The notes under the pieces are model-generated. The model did no database searches, had not been told where the DNA came from, and saw nothing but the letters and a program-made list of their open reading frames with translations. Both the position numbers and the translations under genes were made by a program. Shown piece after piece: positions 7,392 to 13,990 of a stretch of DNA of 28,731 bases. How positions within the stretch are numbered: the stretch's first letter is position 1; each line of letters begins with the position of its first letter. This stretch comes from an uncultured bacterium (GTDB lineage Bacteria > Actinomycetota > Coriobacteriia > Coriobacteriales > Coriobacteriaceae), in assembly GCA_905214525.1 (NCBI GenBank), contig CAJMMN010000030.1:1-28731 (forward strand), written 5' to 3'.

Positions 7392-8729
7392 TTAGGAGTT
7401 CGCCAGGTAGTGCTTGATCTCCCATTCGGTGATCGTGGACTCAAACTTATGCCACTCGTCGCGCTTCTTTTTGAGGAAGAAGCTATGGATGTGCTCGCCG
7501 AGGGCATCCTTCATAAACTGCGAGTCCTCAAACACGTCGAGCGCCTCTTTGAGCGAGCGCGGCAGCGGCGCGTAACCGGCCTCGAGCATCTGACGGCCGG
7601 TGAGCTTGAGCGTCTCGGCCGTTGCCTCGGGCGGGAGCTCCAGCTTGCGCTCGATGCCGTCGAGACCAGCCGCCAGCGTGACGGCGTTGACCAGATACGG
7701 GTTAGCCATGGGATCGGGGCTGCGAAGCTCAATGCGTGTGGAAAGCTGCTTGCCGGGCTTGTAGACCGGGATGCGGATCATGCTTGCGCGGTTGCGCAGG
7801 CCCCACGTGGCGTACTGCGGCACGGAGTCGCCGCCCGTGGTGATGCGCTTGTACGAATTGACCGTGGGGTTGGTGATGGCGCTAATCTCGCGCGCGTGCG
7901 CCAAGATACCGGCCATATAGTGCTTGGCGACGTCGGAGAGATGGTACTTCTCGTCGCCCTCGCCCCAAAAGACGTTGTTGCCGTCATGGTCGAACAGCGA
8001 CTGATGCAAAAACATGGCGCTGCCGTCCTCGCCCGCCAGCGGCTTGGGCATAAAGGAGGCGTGGCAGCCGCTCTCGTAAGCCTGCTGCTTAATGATGAGC
8101 TTGGCCGTGGTAATGGCGTCGGACATGCTCAGGGCCTCGGCGTGGCGCAGGCTCATGCCGTGCTGTGAGCGACCGGCGGCGTGGAAGGTGTACTCCACGG
8201 GCACGGACATCTTCTCGAGCGTGAGGACCGTGTTACGACGCAGGTCGCGAGCGGCATCGCTCACCGAAAGATCGAAGTAGCCCACGTTGTCGAGCGGCTC
8301 GGGCGTGTGCTCGTCGGGGAAGTAGTAATACTCCAGCTCAGCGCCCACGTTGAGCAGATAGCCAGCCTTCTCGGCCTTGCGGAACATGCGGCGCAGGGCA
8401 TCGCGCGGGTCGCCGGCAAACGGCTTGCGATCGGGAGTGCACACGTCGCAGAACACGCGGGCGACGCCGTTGTGGCTCGGGCGCCACGGCAGAATCTGGA
8501 AGGTCGAGGCATCGGGGAACGCCAGCATATCGGCTTCCTCGGGCGTGGCAAAGCCCTCGATGGCCGAGCCGTCAAAGCCAATGCCCTCCTCAAATGCGAC
8601 CTCGAGGTCCTCGGGGCTAATAGCAAAGTTTTTGAGGCGGCCGAGAATGTCGACAAACCACAGACGCACAAAGCGGATATCACGCTGCTCTACGGAGCGG
8701 AGTACGTAATCGATGTTCTGCTGGTTCAT
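7392..8729 (-). CDS. Type I glutamine synthetase homologue with altered active site
   Basis: The 445-residue length and overall sequence match type I glutamine synthetase (GlnA), which makes glutamine from glutamate, ammonia and ATP. Kept motifs include GFDGSAIEGF (50s loop), GAELEYYYF (metal ligands E131, E133), MPKPLAGEDGSAMF, NPTVNSYKR and TRIELRSPDP (E334, R336). Several normally invariant residues are changed. The HHE motif reads FHA at 182-184. The QHE motif reads QHG at 189-191. The His of the GSGMH motif is Phe240. The flap Glu appears as Asp301. Three of six expected metal ligands are therefore missing, and catalysis is doubtful. It may act as a sensor or regulator, or on another substrate. 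Start 8729 follows AAGGGGAG. It is co-oriented with the GlnR-like gene. Confidence 0.9.
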   Translation of the reverse strand: MNQQNIDYVLRSVEQRDIRFVRLWFVDILGRLKNFAISPEDLEVAFEEGIGFDGSAIEGFATPEEADMLAFPDASTFQILPWRPSHNGVARVFCDVCTPDRKPFAGDPRDALRRMFRKAEKAGYLLNVGAELEYYYFPDEHTPEPLDNVGYFDLSVSDAARDLRRNTVLTLEKMSVPVEYTFHAAGRSQHGMSLRHAEALSMSDAITTAKLIIKQQAYESGCHASFMPKPLAGEDGSAMFLHQSLFDHDGNNVFWGEGDEKYHLSDVAKHYMAGILAHAREISAITNPTVNSYKRITTGGDSVPQYATWGLRNRASMIRIPVYKPGKQLSTRIELRSPDPMANPYLVNAVTLAAGLDGIERKLELPPEATAETLKLTGRQMLEAGYAPLPRSLKEALDVFEDSQFMKDALGEHIHSFFLKKKRDEWHKFESTITEWEIKHYLANS

Positions 8730-8763
8730 GTCGCTCCCCTTTCTTTCGGGCGGGTTTCGACTG

Positions 8764-8772
8764 GTCTATATC
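8764..8772 (-). promoter_or_regulatory. Candidate -10 region of the glnA-like gene
   Basis: GATATAGAC on the minus strand lies about 35 bases upstream of the start codon, within two tandem copies of TCTGCGATA. No good -35 box is visible, which would fit an activator-dependent promoter. Confidence 0.35.
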
Positions 8773-8794
8773 GCAGATACTATCGCAGAAAAAT

Positions 8795-8810
8795 GTTTCC
8801 GCAGGGTTAA
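8795..8810 (-). promoter_or_regulatory. Candidate GlnR box
   Basis: On the minus strand the sequence reads TTAAC, six bases, then GAAAC. This matches nine of ten positions of the actinobacterial GlnR consensus gTnAC-n6-GaAAC. It lies about 23 bases upstream of the candidate -10 box of the glutamine synthetase homologue. One a/b pair is visible rather than two. Confidence 0.45.
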
Positions 8811-8862
8811 AGCGTATCAAGCGCTCAAAAAACGTGTGTGAACAGGCTGGTATGACAAGTGA

Positions 8863-9234
8863 TTATCGCTCGGATTCGGAAACAATTTGCCTACACGCTC
8901 GTTCCAGCGCCGGAAACTCCATCGTCACCGCATCCCAAACAACCGATCGGTCGACATTGCCGTAATCATGCGCGAGGTAATTTCTCATGCCGATAATTCC
9001 ACGCCACTCAATTTCGGGATGAAGCCGCTGCGAGCGTTCCGACAACTTGCCCGCTTCTTCCGTCACCCTAAGCGCGCACATCAAAAGGGAGTCCGCCAAC
9101 GCCCTCGTCCGCACGTCATTCGCATGCAGAAACTGGTCCTCGGTGATATCAAAAGCCTTGATGCGCTCGTTCGTTTCAGCGATGGCCTCCAAGACCTCTT
9201 GGGCGCGGAGGCCGTCTGACTTACGCGCGATCAT
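8863..9234 (-). CDS. HepT-family toxin (HEPN RNase) of an MNT/HepT pair
   Basis: The 123-residue all-helical protein belongs to the HepT (DUF86/HEPN) family, whose members act as ribonuclease toxins. The catalytic motif R-x4-H-x-Y is intact: Arg84, His89 and Tyr91 in GMRNYLAHDYG. In characterised pairs the MNT antitoxin neutralises HepT by transferring AMP to this Tyr. The gene overlaps the upstream nucleotidyltransferase gene by 14 bases, which implies coupled translation; AAGGAG for its start lies inside that gene. Start 9234 is the only well-placed ATG. No hairpin terminator is evident in the 133 bases before the next gene. Confidence 0.88.
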   Translation of the reverse strand: MIARKSDGLRAQEVLEAIAETNERIKAFDITEDQFLHANDVRTRALADSLLMCALRVTEEAGKLSERSQRLHPEIEWRGIIGMRNYLAHDYGNVDRSVVWDAVTMEFPALERACRQIVSESER

Positions 9235-9715
9235 AAAGGATCACTCCTTCGCGCTCGATTACCGCGGCAAGATCGTCATCAAGATAATCGCTCGAGACAA
9301 GGTCCACCTGCCTTCCGGTTTCCTTGCGCACTGCCTCGCCAAACGCCGACAACGCAAAAAGACCAAAGCCCTGCTCGCGATCGACTTCGAGGCGCAAGTC
9401 GATATCACTATCTGCACGCGCCTCGCCACGGGCATACGATCCAAATAGGATCACGGTTTTGATGGCGGGAATCGGGCTGGCTGCCTCGCGGACGGCGGAC
9501 TCAATCTGAGCGGTATCCAAAATGCCCGCTGCGGCGCTTTCGCTCGCAGAGCTTTTACCGAGTGAAGGCACAAACGGCAGCGAGCGCTCGCGCAACATCT
9601 GCCTCATGAACATATTGACCGCAACGGACGAAGTCATGCCGAGTTCTTCGCACAGCTCGGCAAATGAATCTTTAATTGACGAGTCCACTCGAACACTCAG
9701 CACAGACGCAGCCAT
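9221..9715 (-). CDS. Fusion antitoxin: RelB/DinJ-like domain plus MNT nucleotidyltransferase
   Basis: The 164-residue protein appears to join two antitoxin types. Residues 1-50 (SVRVDSSIKDSFAELCEELG ... RERSLPF) resemble the ribbon-helix-helix, DNA-binding part of RelB/DinJ. Residues of about 65-164 form a minimal nucleotidyltransferase with the GS-x10-D-x-D motif complete: Gly92-Ser93, Asp104 and Asp106 in FGSYARGEARADSDIDL. MNT proteins are known to AMPylate and silence their HepT partner, encoded here immediately downstream with overlap. The RelB-like part probably binds the operon promoter, a job classic MNT antitoxins lack a domain for. The start at 9715 has AGGAGG six bases upstream. 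It is probably a chromosomal toxin-antitoxin module; whether it serves phage defence or stress control is unknown. Confidence 0.87.
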   Translation of the reverse strand: MAASVLSVRVDSSIKDSFAELCEELGMTSSVAVNMFMRQMLRERSLPFVPSLGKSSASESAAAGILDTAQIESAVREAASPIPAIKTVILFGSYARGEARADSDIDLRLEVDREQGFGLFALSAFGEAVRKETGRQVDLVSSDYLDDDLAAVIEREGVILYDRA

Positions 9716-9742
9716 GGATACCTCCTGTATGACATTGTCTAT

Positions 9743-9772
9743 ATAATATCACACAGACTAGCGCGAGGTCGA
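9743..9772 (-). promoter_or_regulatory. Candidate promoter of the toxin-antitoxin pair
   Basis: On the minus strand a -35-like TCGACC (9767-9772) and a -10-like TATTAT (9743-9748) are 18 bases apart, ending 27 bases before the antitoxin start. GACAATGTC just downstream is a small dyad that could be an operator for the RelB-like domain. The promoter overlaps the end of the LacI-type gene. Confidence 0.4.
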
Positions 9773-10780
9773 AGCGCGGTGTTCGATGTGACCGGGGATC
9801 TCGATGCGCTTGGGGGCGAGCTTTGCGGCGTCGCCCACCGTAGTGGTAACGACGTCGATGCGCTCGGACAGACGCTCGATTACGCGCTCGGCGATGGTGT
9901 GGGTGTCTTGCGCGGCCGTGGTCACACCGCCAAAGAGCACGTGGTTCCAGGGGTAATCGTCAAACGTTGCGATCTTAAGGCCCGCCGGCAGCGAGGGACC
10001 CAGCTGCGCCAGTGCCTCGGTCAGGCGCAGGAAGACCAGGCCGTTGACGGCAATGAGGCCGAGCTTTTTACCCGCATAGCCGCGGATGGTCTCGTCCAGG
10101 CGACTGACACCCTCGGCACCACCGTCCGCCAAGGTGACGACCTCGCCGGCCAGGCCGCGGCGCGAGAGCTCGTCGGCAAACGCCTCAGCGCGCTCACGAC
10201 GCACGGGGCTGTCATCGCTTGCCTCGGTAAGCAGGCACAGACGCTCGCTGCCCGCAGCAGCCAAGGCGTCTACCAGGCCGGCGACCAGCTCACGGTTGTT
10301 AGATGTCACCAGATCGATGCCGCCATCGGCAACATCGCGGTCGAGCAGCACAACGGGTAGGCGTCCCGCTGCCGCGGCGATCGCCTCGTCATTGCCTCCG
10401 CAGGTGTTGACGACCAGGCCGTCCACGCCGGCATCGATAAGTCTGGTGAGCGACTCCGCTTCCTTGGCGGGGTCGTTGCCGCTAATGGCCGTCATGAGCG
10501 AGCAGCCGCGCGCGGCGGCGCTGGCGGAAAGCCCTTCGAGCATGGCGCTGGAGAACGGGTTGGCGATGTCGGCCAAGATTACGCCGATGAGGTTGGCGCG
10601 CGAGCTGCGCAGATTGCGTGCGGCGGCACGTGGGCGATAGCCGGTGCGCTCGATAACCGCCGCGATGCGGGCGCGGGTCTCCTCGGTCATCTGCCCGGGG
10701 CGGTTATTGAGATAGCGCGAGACCGTGGCCGGGCTCACGCCCGCCTCGGCGGCAATGTCCTTAATCCTCATCTGCGCCAT
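9758..10780 (-). CDS. LacI-family transcriptional regulator
   Basis: The 340-residue protein has an N-terminal helix-turn-helix and hinge (IKDIAAEAGVSPATVSRYLN ... GYRPRAAARNLRS) and a periplasmic-binding-protein-like effector domain starting at LIGVILADIANPFSSAMLEG. The effector domain, with VVNTCGGNDEAI and LLDRDV, recalls the KdgR/sugar-acid branch, but the ligand cannot be set from sequence. I use the start at 10780 (MAQMRIKDIAA), preceded by GGGGTG. A longer in-frame form reaching 10828 has a poor start region. No sugar transporter or catabolic gene is adjacent, so the target may be remote. A GntR-type regulator lies 124 bases upstream on the same strand. Confidence 0.93.
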   Translation of the reverse strand: MAQMRIKDIAAEAGVSPATVSRYLNNRPGQMTEETRARIAAVIERTGYRPRAAARNLRSSRANLIGVILADIANPFSSAMLEGLSASAAARGCSLMTAISGNDPAKEAESLTRLIDAGVDGLVVNTCGGNDEAIAAAAGRLPVVLLDRDVADGGIDLVTSNNRELVAGLVDALAAAGSERLCLLTEASDDSPVRRERAEAFADELSRRGLAGEVVTLADGGAEGVSRLDETIRGYAGKKLGLIAVNGLVFLRLTEALAQLGPSLPAGLKIATFDDYPWNHVLFGGVTTAAQDTHTIAERVIERLSERIDVVTTTVGDAAKLAPKRIEIPGHIEHRASTSR

Positions 10781-10904
10781 AGCGCACCCCGTTTCCCAAT
10801 TGTCAGCAATCTGAGCCATTTTAGGCATTTTTTAAAAATCTCGGTTGCAAAACGCTGTAGGTGAGCAGCATCGTTTTTGTGTCTCGAGCAGATGCGGCGA
10901 TGGG

Positions 10905-11597
10905 CTAGATTGACGAGTCTTTCGACAGCTCAAAGTAGTCGGGATGCAAGGCGATAACCGGGCCCTGTTCCTCGGGCATCAGATGCAGGTGCGTCTCTGC
11001 CAGGTAGCTCGCCGCGTCGGTATCGCCCTTCTTAATGGCCTCGAGAATTCGGCGATGCTGCCGACGAATCGGCTCCCAATCCAGATCCTGCGACACCATA
11101 CGCAACCAGTTGTATCGCTCAAAATGTGTGTTGACGCTCTTCATCCAATCCCACAACATGTGGCGGCCGGCAATCTCAAAACACGTCTCATGGAACAGGT
11201 TGTCCAGATCGAAAAAGCGACGCGTTTCGCTATGGTCGAGCGACTCGGACTCGGCAAGAATCCGCTCGAGCCGCTGCTTTTGCTCGGGCGTGACGGCAGA
11301 GCAGCATTTAATGAGCACGCTTCTCTCGAGTTTCTCGCGCAAGAAACAGGCGTTCTCGGCGCGCTCCATGCTGATTTTTGAGACATAGGTGCCGCTTTTG
11401 GGACGCGTTTCCACCAGCTCCTGCTCACGCAAGCGCACAAAAGACTCGCGAATGGGCGTGCGCCCGATTCCCGTCTCCTTTTCCAGACCAATCGCCGAAA
11501 GGCGCGTGCCGGGCTTGAGCTCGGCATAGATGATCTTGGAGCGCAATGCGTTGTATGCCTGATCTTGCAGGCTCTGATTATGCTGGTGTTGTTCCAT
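10905..11597 (-). CDS. GntR-family regulator, FadR/FCD subfamily
   Basis: The 230-residue protein has an N-terminal winged helix (LRSKIIYAELKPGTRLSAIG ... RTPIRESFVRLREQELVE) and an all-helical C-terminal FCD ligand domain. Candidate metal or ligand residues follow the usual Asp/His pattern: DLDNLFHETCFE, RRQHRRILEA and AETHLHLM. FCD regulators usually sense organic or sugar acids and repress catabolic genes. No such genes are adjacent, so the effector is unknown. The start at 11597 has GAGGG five bases upstream. A related but broken FCD fragment lies about 2 kb away at 13.64-13.92 kb on the opposite strand. Confidence 0.93.
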   Translation of the reverse strand: MEQHQHNQSLQDQAYNALRSKIIYAELKPGTRLSAIGLEKETGIGRTPIRESFVRLREQELVETRPKSGTYVSKISMERAENACFLREKLERSVLIKCCSAVTPEQKQRLERILAESESLDHSETRRFFDLDNLFHETCFEIAGRHMLWDWMKSVNTHFERYNWLRMVSQDLDWEPIRRQHRRILEAIKKGDTDAASYLAETHLHLMPEEQGPVIALHPDYFELSKDSSI

Positions 11598-11660
11598 AAA
11601 GCCCTCGGATGAAGCTCACGGTTTGTCGAATTTCACCACGTAATACTATCGCATCGACAC

Positions 11661-11695
11661 GCCCCAGCTCCCAATCGGTCTTTTTGGGACGGGGC
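11661..11695. other. Intergenic hairpin upstream of the GntR-type gene
   Basis: A stem of GCCCC (11661-11665) with GGGGC (11691-11695) encloses CCCAA paired with TTGGG. CTCTTTTA follows on the plus strand, so it resembles a plus-strand terminator, although no plus-strand gene precedes it. Confidence 0.4.
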
Positions 11696-11732
11696 TCTTT
11701 TAGCTACCCTGGCCCGCAGATCGGCCCCCCTT

Positions 11733-11892
11733 GCCACAAAAGTGGCCCATCTATTACGTTAACACGGATAGCCTCGGCCATACCGAAAACCGTGAAAACA
11801 AAACCGCAGGTAGACAGCTTGTCGATTTTCGAAAAAACCGACTATGGTTGACCCCTGCGGCTTAAACGTAGTAGATAGGCCCTTTTCGTGGC
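11733..11892. repeat. 160-bp imperfect inverted-repeat element
   Basis: The arms 11733-11760 and 11865-11892 pair over about 28 bp with a few mismatches or a one-base slip (AACGTA-TAGAT-GGCC core). An inner pair CCGCAGG/CCTGCGG (11804-11810 with 11854-11860) and a small GTCG/CGAC hairpin sit inside. No coding frame is credible. It resembles a MITE or a structured intergenic repeat within the 540-base gap 11598-12138. Confidence 0.55.
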
Positions 11893-11936
11893 GCAGCACT
11901 ACTGCACCCCAAATTGGCACCCCGAGCCTGTTATAA

Positions 11937-11957
11937 GTTGCTGTGAAATACGGACGG
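11937..11957 (+). repeat. Orphan arm of the Kdp-flanking repeat
   Basis: This 21-bp stretch (GTTGCTGTGAAATACGGACG and one more base) matches 19 of 21 bases of one hairpin arm of the repeats at 16.1 and 24.5 kb. The rest of that repeat is not present here. Confidence 0.45.
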
Positions 11958-11988
11958 TTGATAATCAAGGGTTGAAAATCAAGGCGCG

Positions 11989-12046
11989 CTATACGGCTTG
12001 CTATATCTCACTATACTTTGCTGTACGTCGCTGTACTTTGCTATAA
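11989..12046. repeat. Short motif repeated every 10 bp
   Basis: CTATA or CTGTA occurs at 12001, 12011, 12021, 12031 and 12041, exactly 10 bases apart, with a further CTATA at 11989. The five-base spacers vary (TCTCA, CTTTG, CGTCG, CTTTG). The array lies in non-coding DNA downstream of the AlbA-type gene. Confidence 0.6.
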
Positions 12047-12084
12047 CTTGACAATAATCGGCCCATTACCATCCGGGATATAAC

Positions 12085-12114
12085 GGACCCCAAGCCAACG
12101 CTGGCTTGGGGTCC
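12085..12114 (-). terminator. Hairpin downstream of the AlbA-type gene
   Basis: A perfect 13-bp stem (GGACCCCAAGCCA, 12085-12097 with 12102-12114, loop ACGC) lies 24 bases past the stop codon. The following T-content is only moderate (GTTATAT), but its position makes it the likely terminator. Confidence 0.7.
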
Positions 12115-12138
12115 GTCTTGTACCATGGCTCTTTTGGA

Positions 12139-13392
12139 CTATGAGCGCTCGTATTTCGTGGCCCGCCCGGTTCCCTGCCTTACGATTGCATTCCGTTCAA
12201 GCAGAGATTCGAGTGCCGCCAACGTCCGCATGCGGCTCAGCCCCGTCTGTTTTTCAATCTCGCTTCGCGACATAATTCGCCCGCCCGACAAGGCCTTGAG
12301 AACCTGGACCTCTTCCTCGGACCCTTCAAAGGCATCGGTAACGGGCAATGTGACGGCCACCATGCCGCCGCGAACATCAAAAATTGGTTGATTGATCGAA
12401 TCGCGATAGGCACGTCTAATGCGCGCAATTCCCGTACCAAATTTCTCGATGTAATCCAGCTTTAAGAAGGCCTCTGCAACGATGGGGTTTCTGAGCACGG
12501 ATATCTGCCCATACAGGTATTGTTCCGTCGTCAAACCGGCGGGCAGCGATCCGGGGGAGGTCACAACGACGCGATCATCGTACAGGGCAATTTGAACGTT
12601 CGCTCGAACGTCCCACGTCCGATGCACTAAAGCGTTTGCAACAGCTTCGCGGAATGCCTCAAGAGGAATTCGATCGGTTTGGACGCGCTCCATCCCTTCG
12701 ATACGCTCATAACGGTAGTAGCGTGCAAACATAGCCACCGCCCTGTCCGCCTGCTCAATTGCGGATACATTTGTCGCCGCCTCGCGATCCAAGATCACAT
12801 CCTCGGTATCGCCAAAACGGACGCAGTCGATGCCTGGAAAATCATTCTTATCCGCTAAAATCGCCGCGGCATTGGTATAGCCATCCTTGCCGAGCAAGCG
12901 GAGCGTACGCAAGATATCCGACGTTAGCTCGGAAATGCCGAGGTGTTCAACACACTTATGCTCGAGCGTATGAAAGCTCAAGTCCTGGCGAGCCGACGTG
13001 AGCGCGTCGAACGTTACGTTGCTGCCTTCGAGCGTCAGCCTGCCATACTCAAACCGGTCGACCTCCACCGTTGCCGAATCGTTTCGCCTGTAGGCCTTTC
13101 CCTTGCTTCGATAGGGTTTGTCCTGTCCCTCATAAACCGTAAGGATTACGGTCCCGTGTTTCTCATCGGGCTCGAGCGTGTAACGGGGAGCGGGGTCCAA
13201 GCTGTCATTAATCATGTTCTCGATGCGGAGACACTCTGCGACCGGATCTGCAAGGCCGACAACCACGCCCTCGTCATCAACGCCAAACTCAATCTTGCCC
13301 GTCCCATAGTTTGCATAGGCGCTCACCGTTTTAAGAAACGTCGGCGTAACGCTTTCCTTGTATTCGACTGTAGGGCTCTCTCTAACAACCAT
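12139..13392 (-). CDS. Schlafen/AlbA_2-type ATP-binding putative regulator
   Basis: The 417-residue protein has three parts. An N-terminal AlbA_2/Schlafen domain (about 1-120) begins ESPTVEYKES and contains VSAYANYGTGKIEFGVDDEG. A GHKL-like ATPase region (about 230-360) contains PLEAFREAVANALVHR and EKFGTGIARIRRAY. A C-terminal winged helix contains SRSEIEKQTGLSRMRTLAAL. Proteins of this layout are common in bacteria and are usually annotated as transcriptional regulators; some belong to defence or mobile-element contexts, and the biochemical role is generally unclear. The start at 13392 is preceded by GAGGGGG nine bases away; an ATG at 13419 lacks a site. Three palindromes upstream suggest autoregulation. 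Confidence 0.87.
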   Translation of the reverse strand: MVVRESPTVEYKESVTPTFLKTVSAYANYGTGKIEFGVDDEGVVVGLADPVAECLRIENMINDSLDPAPRYTLEPDEKHGTVILTVYEGQDKPYRSKGKAYRRNDSATVEVDRFEYGRLTLEGSNVTFDALTSARQDLSFHTLEHKCVEHLGISELTSDILRTLRLLGKDGYTNAAAILADKNDFPGIDCVRFGDTEDVILDREAATNVSAIEQADRAVAMFARYYRYERIEGMERVQTDRIPLEAFREAVANALVHRTWDVRANVQIALYDDRVVVTSPGSLPAGLTTEQYLYGQISVLRNPIVAEAFLKLDYIEKFGTGIARIRRAYRDSINQPIFDVRGGMVAVTLPVTDAFEGSEEEVQVLKALSGGRIMSRSEIEKQTGLSRMRTLAALESLLERNAIVRQGTGRATKYERS

Positions 13393-13429
13393 ATGCACAA
13401 CCCCCTCGTTTCGTACCATTCATAACCGT

Positions 13430-13435
13430 ATTATA
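13430..13435 (-). promoter_or_regulatory. Candidate -10 box of the AlbA-type gene
   Basis: A perfect TATAAT on the minus strand lies 38 bases before the start codon. Palindrome box 1 (13438-13454) lies immediately upstream, in the expected spacer, so a bound protein would block RNA polymerase. Confidence 0.55.
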
Positions 13436-13437
13436 AG

Positions 13438-13454
13438 ACGAAAACCGTTTGCGT
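13438..13454. promoter_or_regulatory. Palindromic operator-like box 1
   Basis: ACGAAAAC, one base, then GTTTGCGT forms an 8-1-8 dyad with one mismatch, adjacent to the -10 box of the AlbA-type gene. Confidence 0.55.
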
Positions 13455-13466
13455 ACTGATTTATAT

Positions 13467-13489
13467 AAGACGCAAACTGTTTTCGTCTT
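13467..13489. promoter_or_regulatory. Palindromic operator-like box 2
   Basis: An 11-1-11 dyad with arms AAGACGCAAAC and GTTTTCGTCTT, one mismatch. It is the best of the three copies and its centre lies 32 bases from that of box 1. Confidence 0.6.
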
Positions 13490-13543
13490 GATTTGCGTAC
13501 GGAATTAAGACGCATAATTTCGCTTTCGTATGGCTCAATACCG

Positions 13544-13562
13544 GACGCAGACTGTTTTCGTC
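13544..13562. promoter_or_regulatory. Palindromic operator-like box 3
   Basis: GACGCAGAC, one base, GTTTTCGTC repeats the box 2 pattern with two mismatches. Its centre lies 75 bases from that of box 2. Half-sites (AAGACGCA at about 13507) occur between them. Confidence 0.5.
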
Positions 13563-13590
13563 TGTCAATACGTCTGAAATCCAAACGAAA

Positions 13591-13622
13591 AGAGCCCCGA
13601 GCTCGTATGAACTCGGGGCTCT
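13591..13622. terminator. Bidirectional-type terminator hairpin
   Basis: A perfect 11-bp stem AGAGCCCCGAG (13591-13601 with 13612-13622). T-rich tails follow on both strands (CTTTTCGTTT on minus). It would insulate the AlbA-type promoter from transcripts entering from the right. Confidence 0.65.
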
Positions 13623-13641
13623 TTGTGCCGCACATCTATGA

Positions 13642-13921
13642 GAGGAAAAATTCGATGCGTACGGGCGCTACCCCATGAAGCCGCCCTGGGATGGCGGCAA
13701 CCTCGCCGTTACCCGTCTGATGGGTGTGCTCAAGGCATCCGTTCCCCTCTTTATCGACGTAACGGGCAAAAAAGTTCGTCGAGGAGACCATCCGCACGCA
13801 CCACGGTGTGGCCGACGCCATTGAGACGCGCAACCCCACCGCCGCTCACGATGCGATGTATCTGCACCTGGTCTACAACCGCAATATGATTGCGGAAGGC
13901 ACACAAACAAAAGGCATTTAA
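13642..13921 (+). pseudogene. Remnant of a GntR/FCD regulator, frameshifted
   Basis: Only the C-terminal FCD part survives. One frame reads KFDAYGRYPMKPPWDGGNLA and continues to VPLFIDVTGKK. At the six-A run 13768-13773 the match jumps by one base to a frame reading VEETIRTHHGVADAIETRNP and ending QTKGI at a TAA (13919-13921). Removing one A would join the two into a normal FCD end, where His and Asp/Glu residues line up with family members. There is no winged helix: a stop codon (13639-13641) and a terminator precede it. It is a decayed gene, unless the A-run is a sequencing error, which would still leave an N-terminal truncation. Confidence 0.7.
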
Positions 13922-13940
13922 GGCTCGACAATAATCTTTC

Positions 13941-13981
13941 TTTGATAAAACGCAGGCAGCGAGCGCTTGCGTTTTATCAAA
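13941..13981. terminator. Inverted repeat, possible terminator
   Basis: A perfect 14-bp inverted repeat TTTGATAAAACGCA (13941-13954 with 13968-13981), with an inner AGCG/CGCT pair in the loop. It lies just past the pseudogene stop and could end transcripts from either side. Confidence 0.5.
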
Positions 13982-13990
13982 TGGTGCAAT

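Noticed and set aside
11759..11968. Possible small protein in the 11.6-12.1 kb gap
   Set aside because: It is made largely of the inverted-repeat element and the orphan arm; no domain or ribosome site.
12048..12080. TTGACA with a downstream TATAAC as a promoter
   Set aside because: The distance between the boxes is about 25 bases, too long for a normal promoter, and no plus-strand gene follows.
13420..13635. The three palindromes as a CRISPR-like array
   Set aside because: Spacing is irregular (32 and 75 bases), copies are imperfect and there are no cas genes; operators are a better reading.
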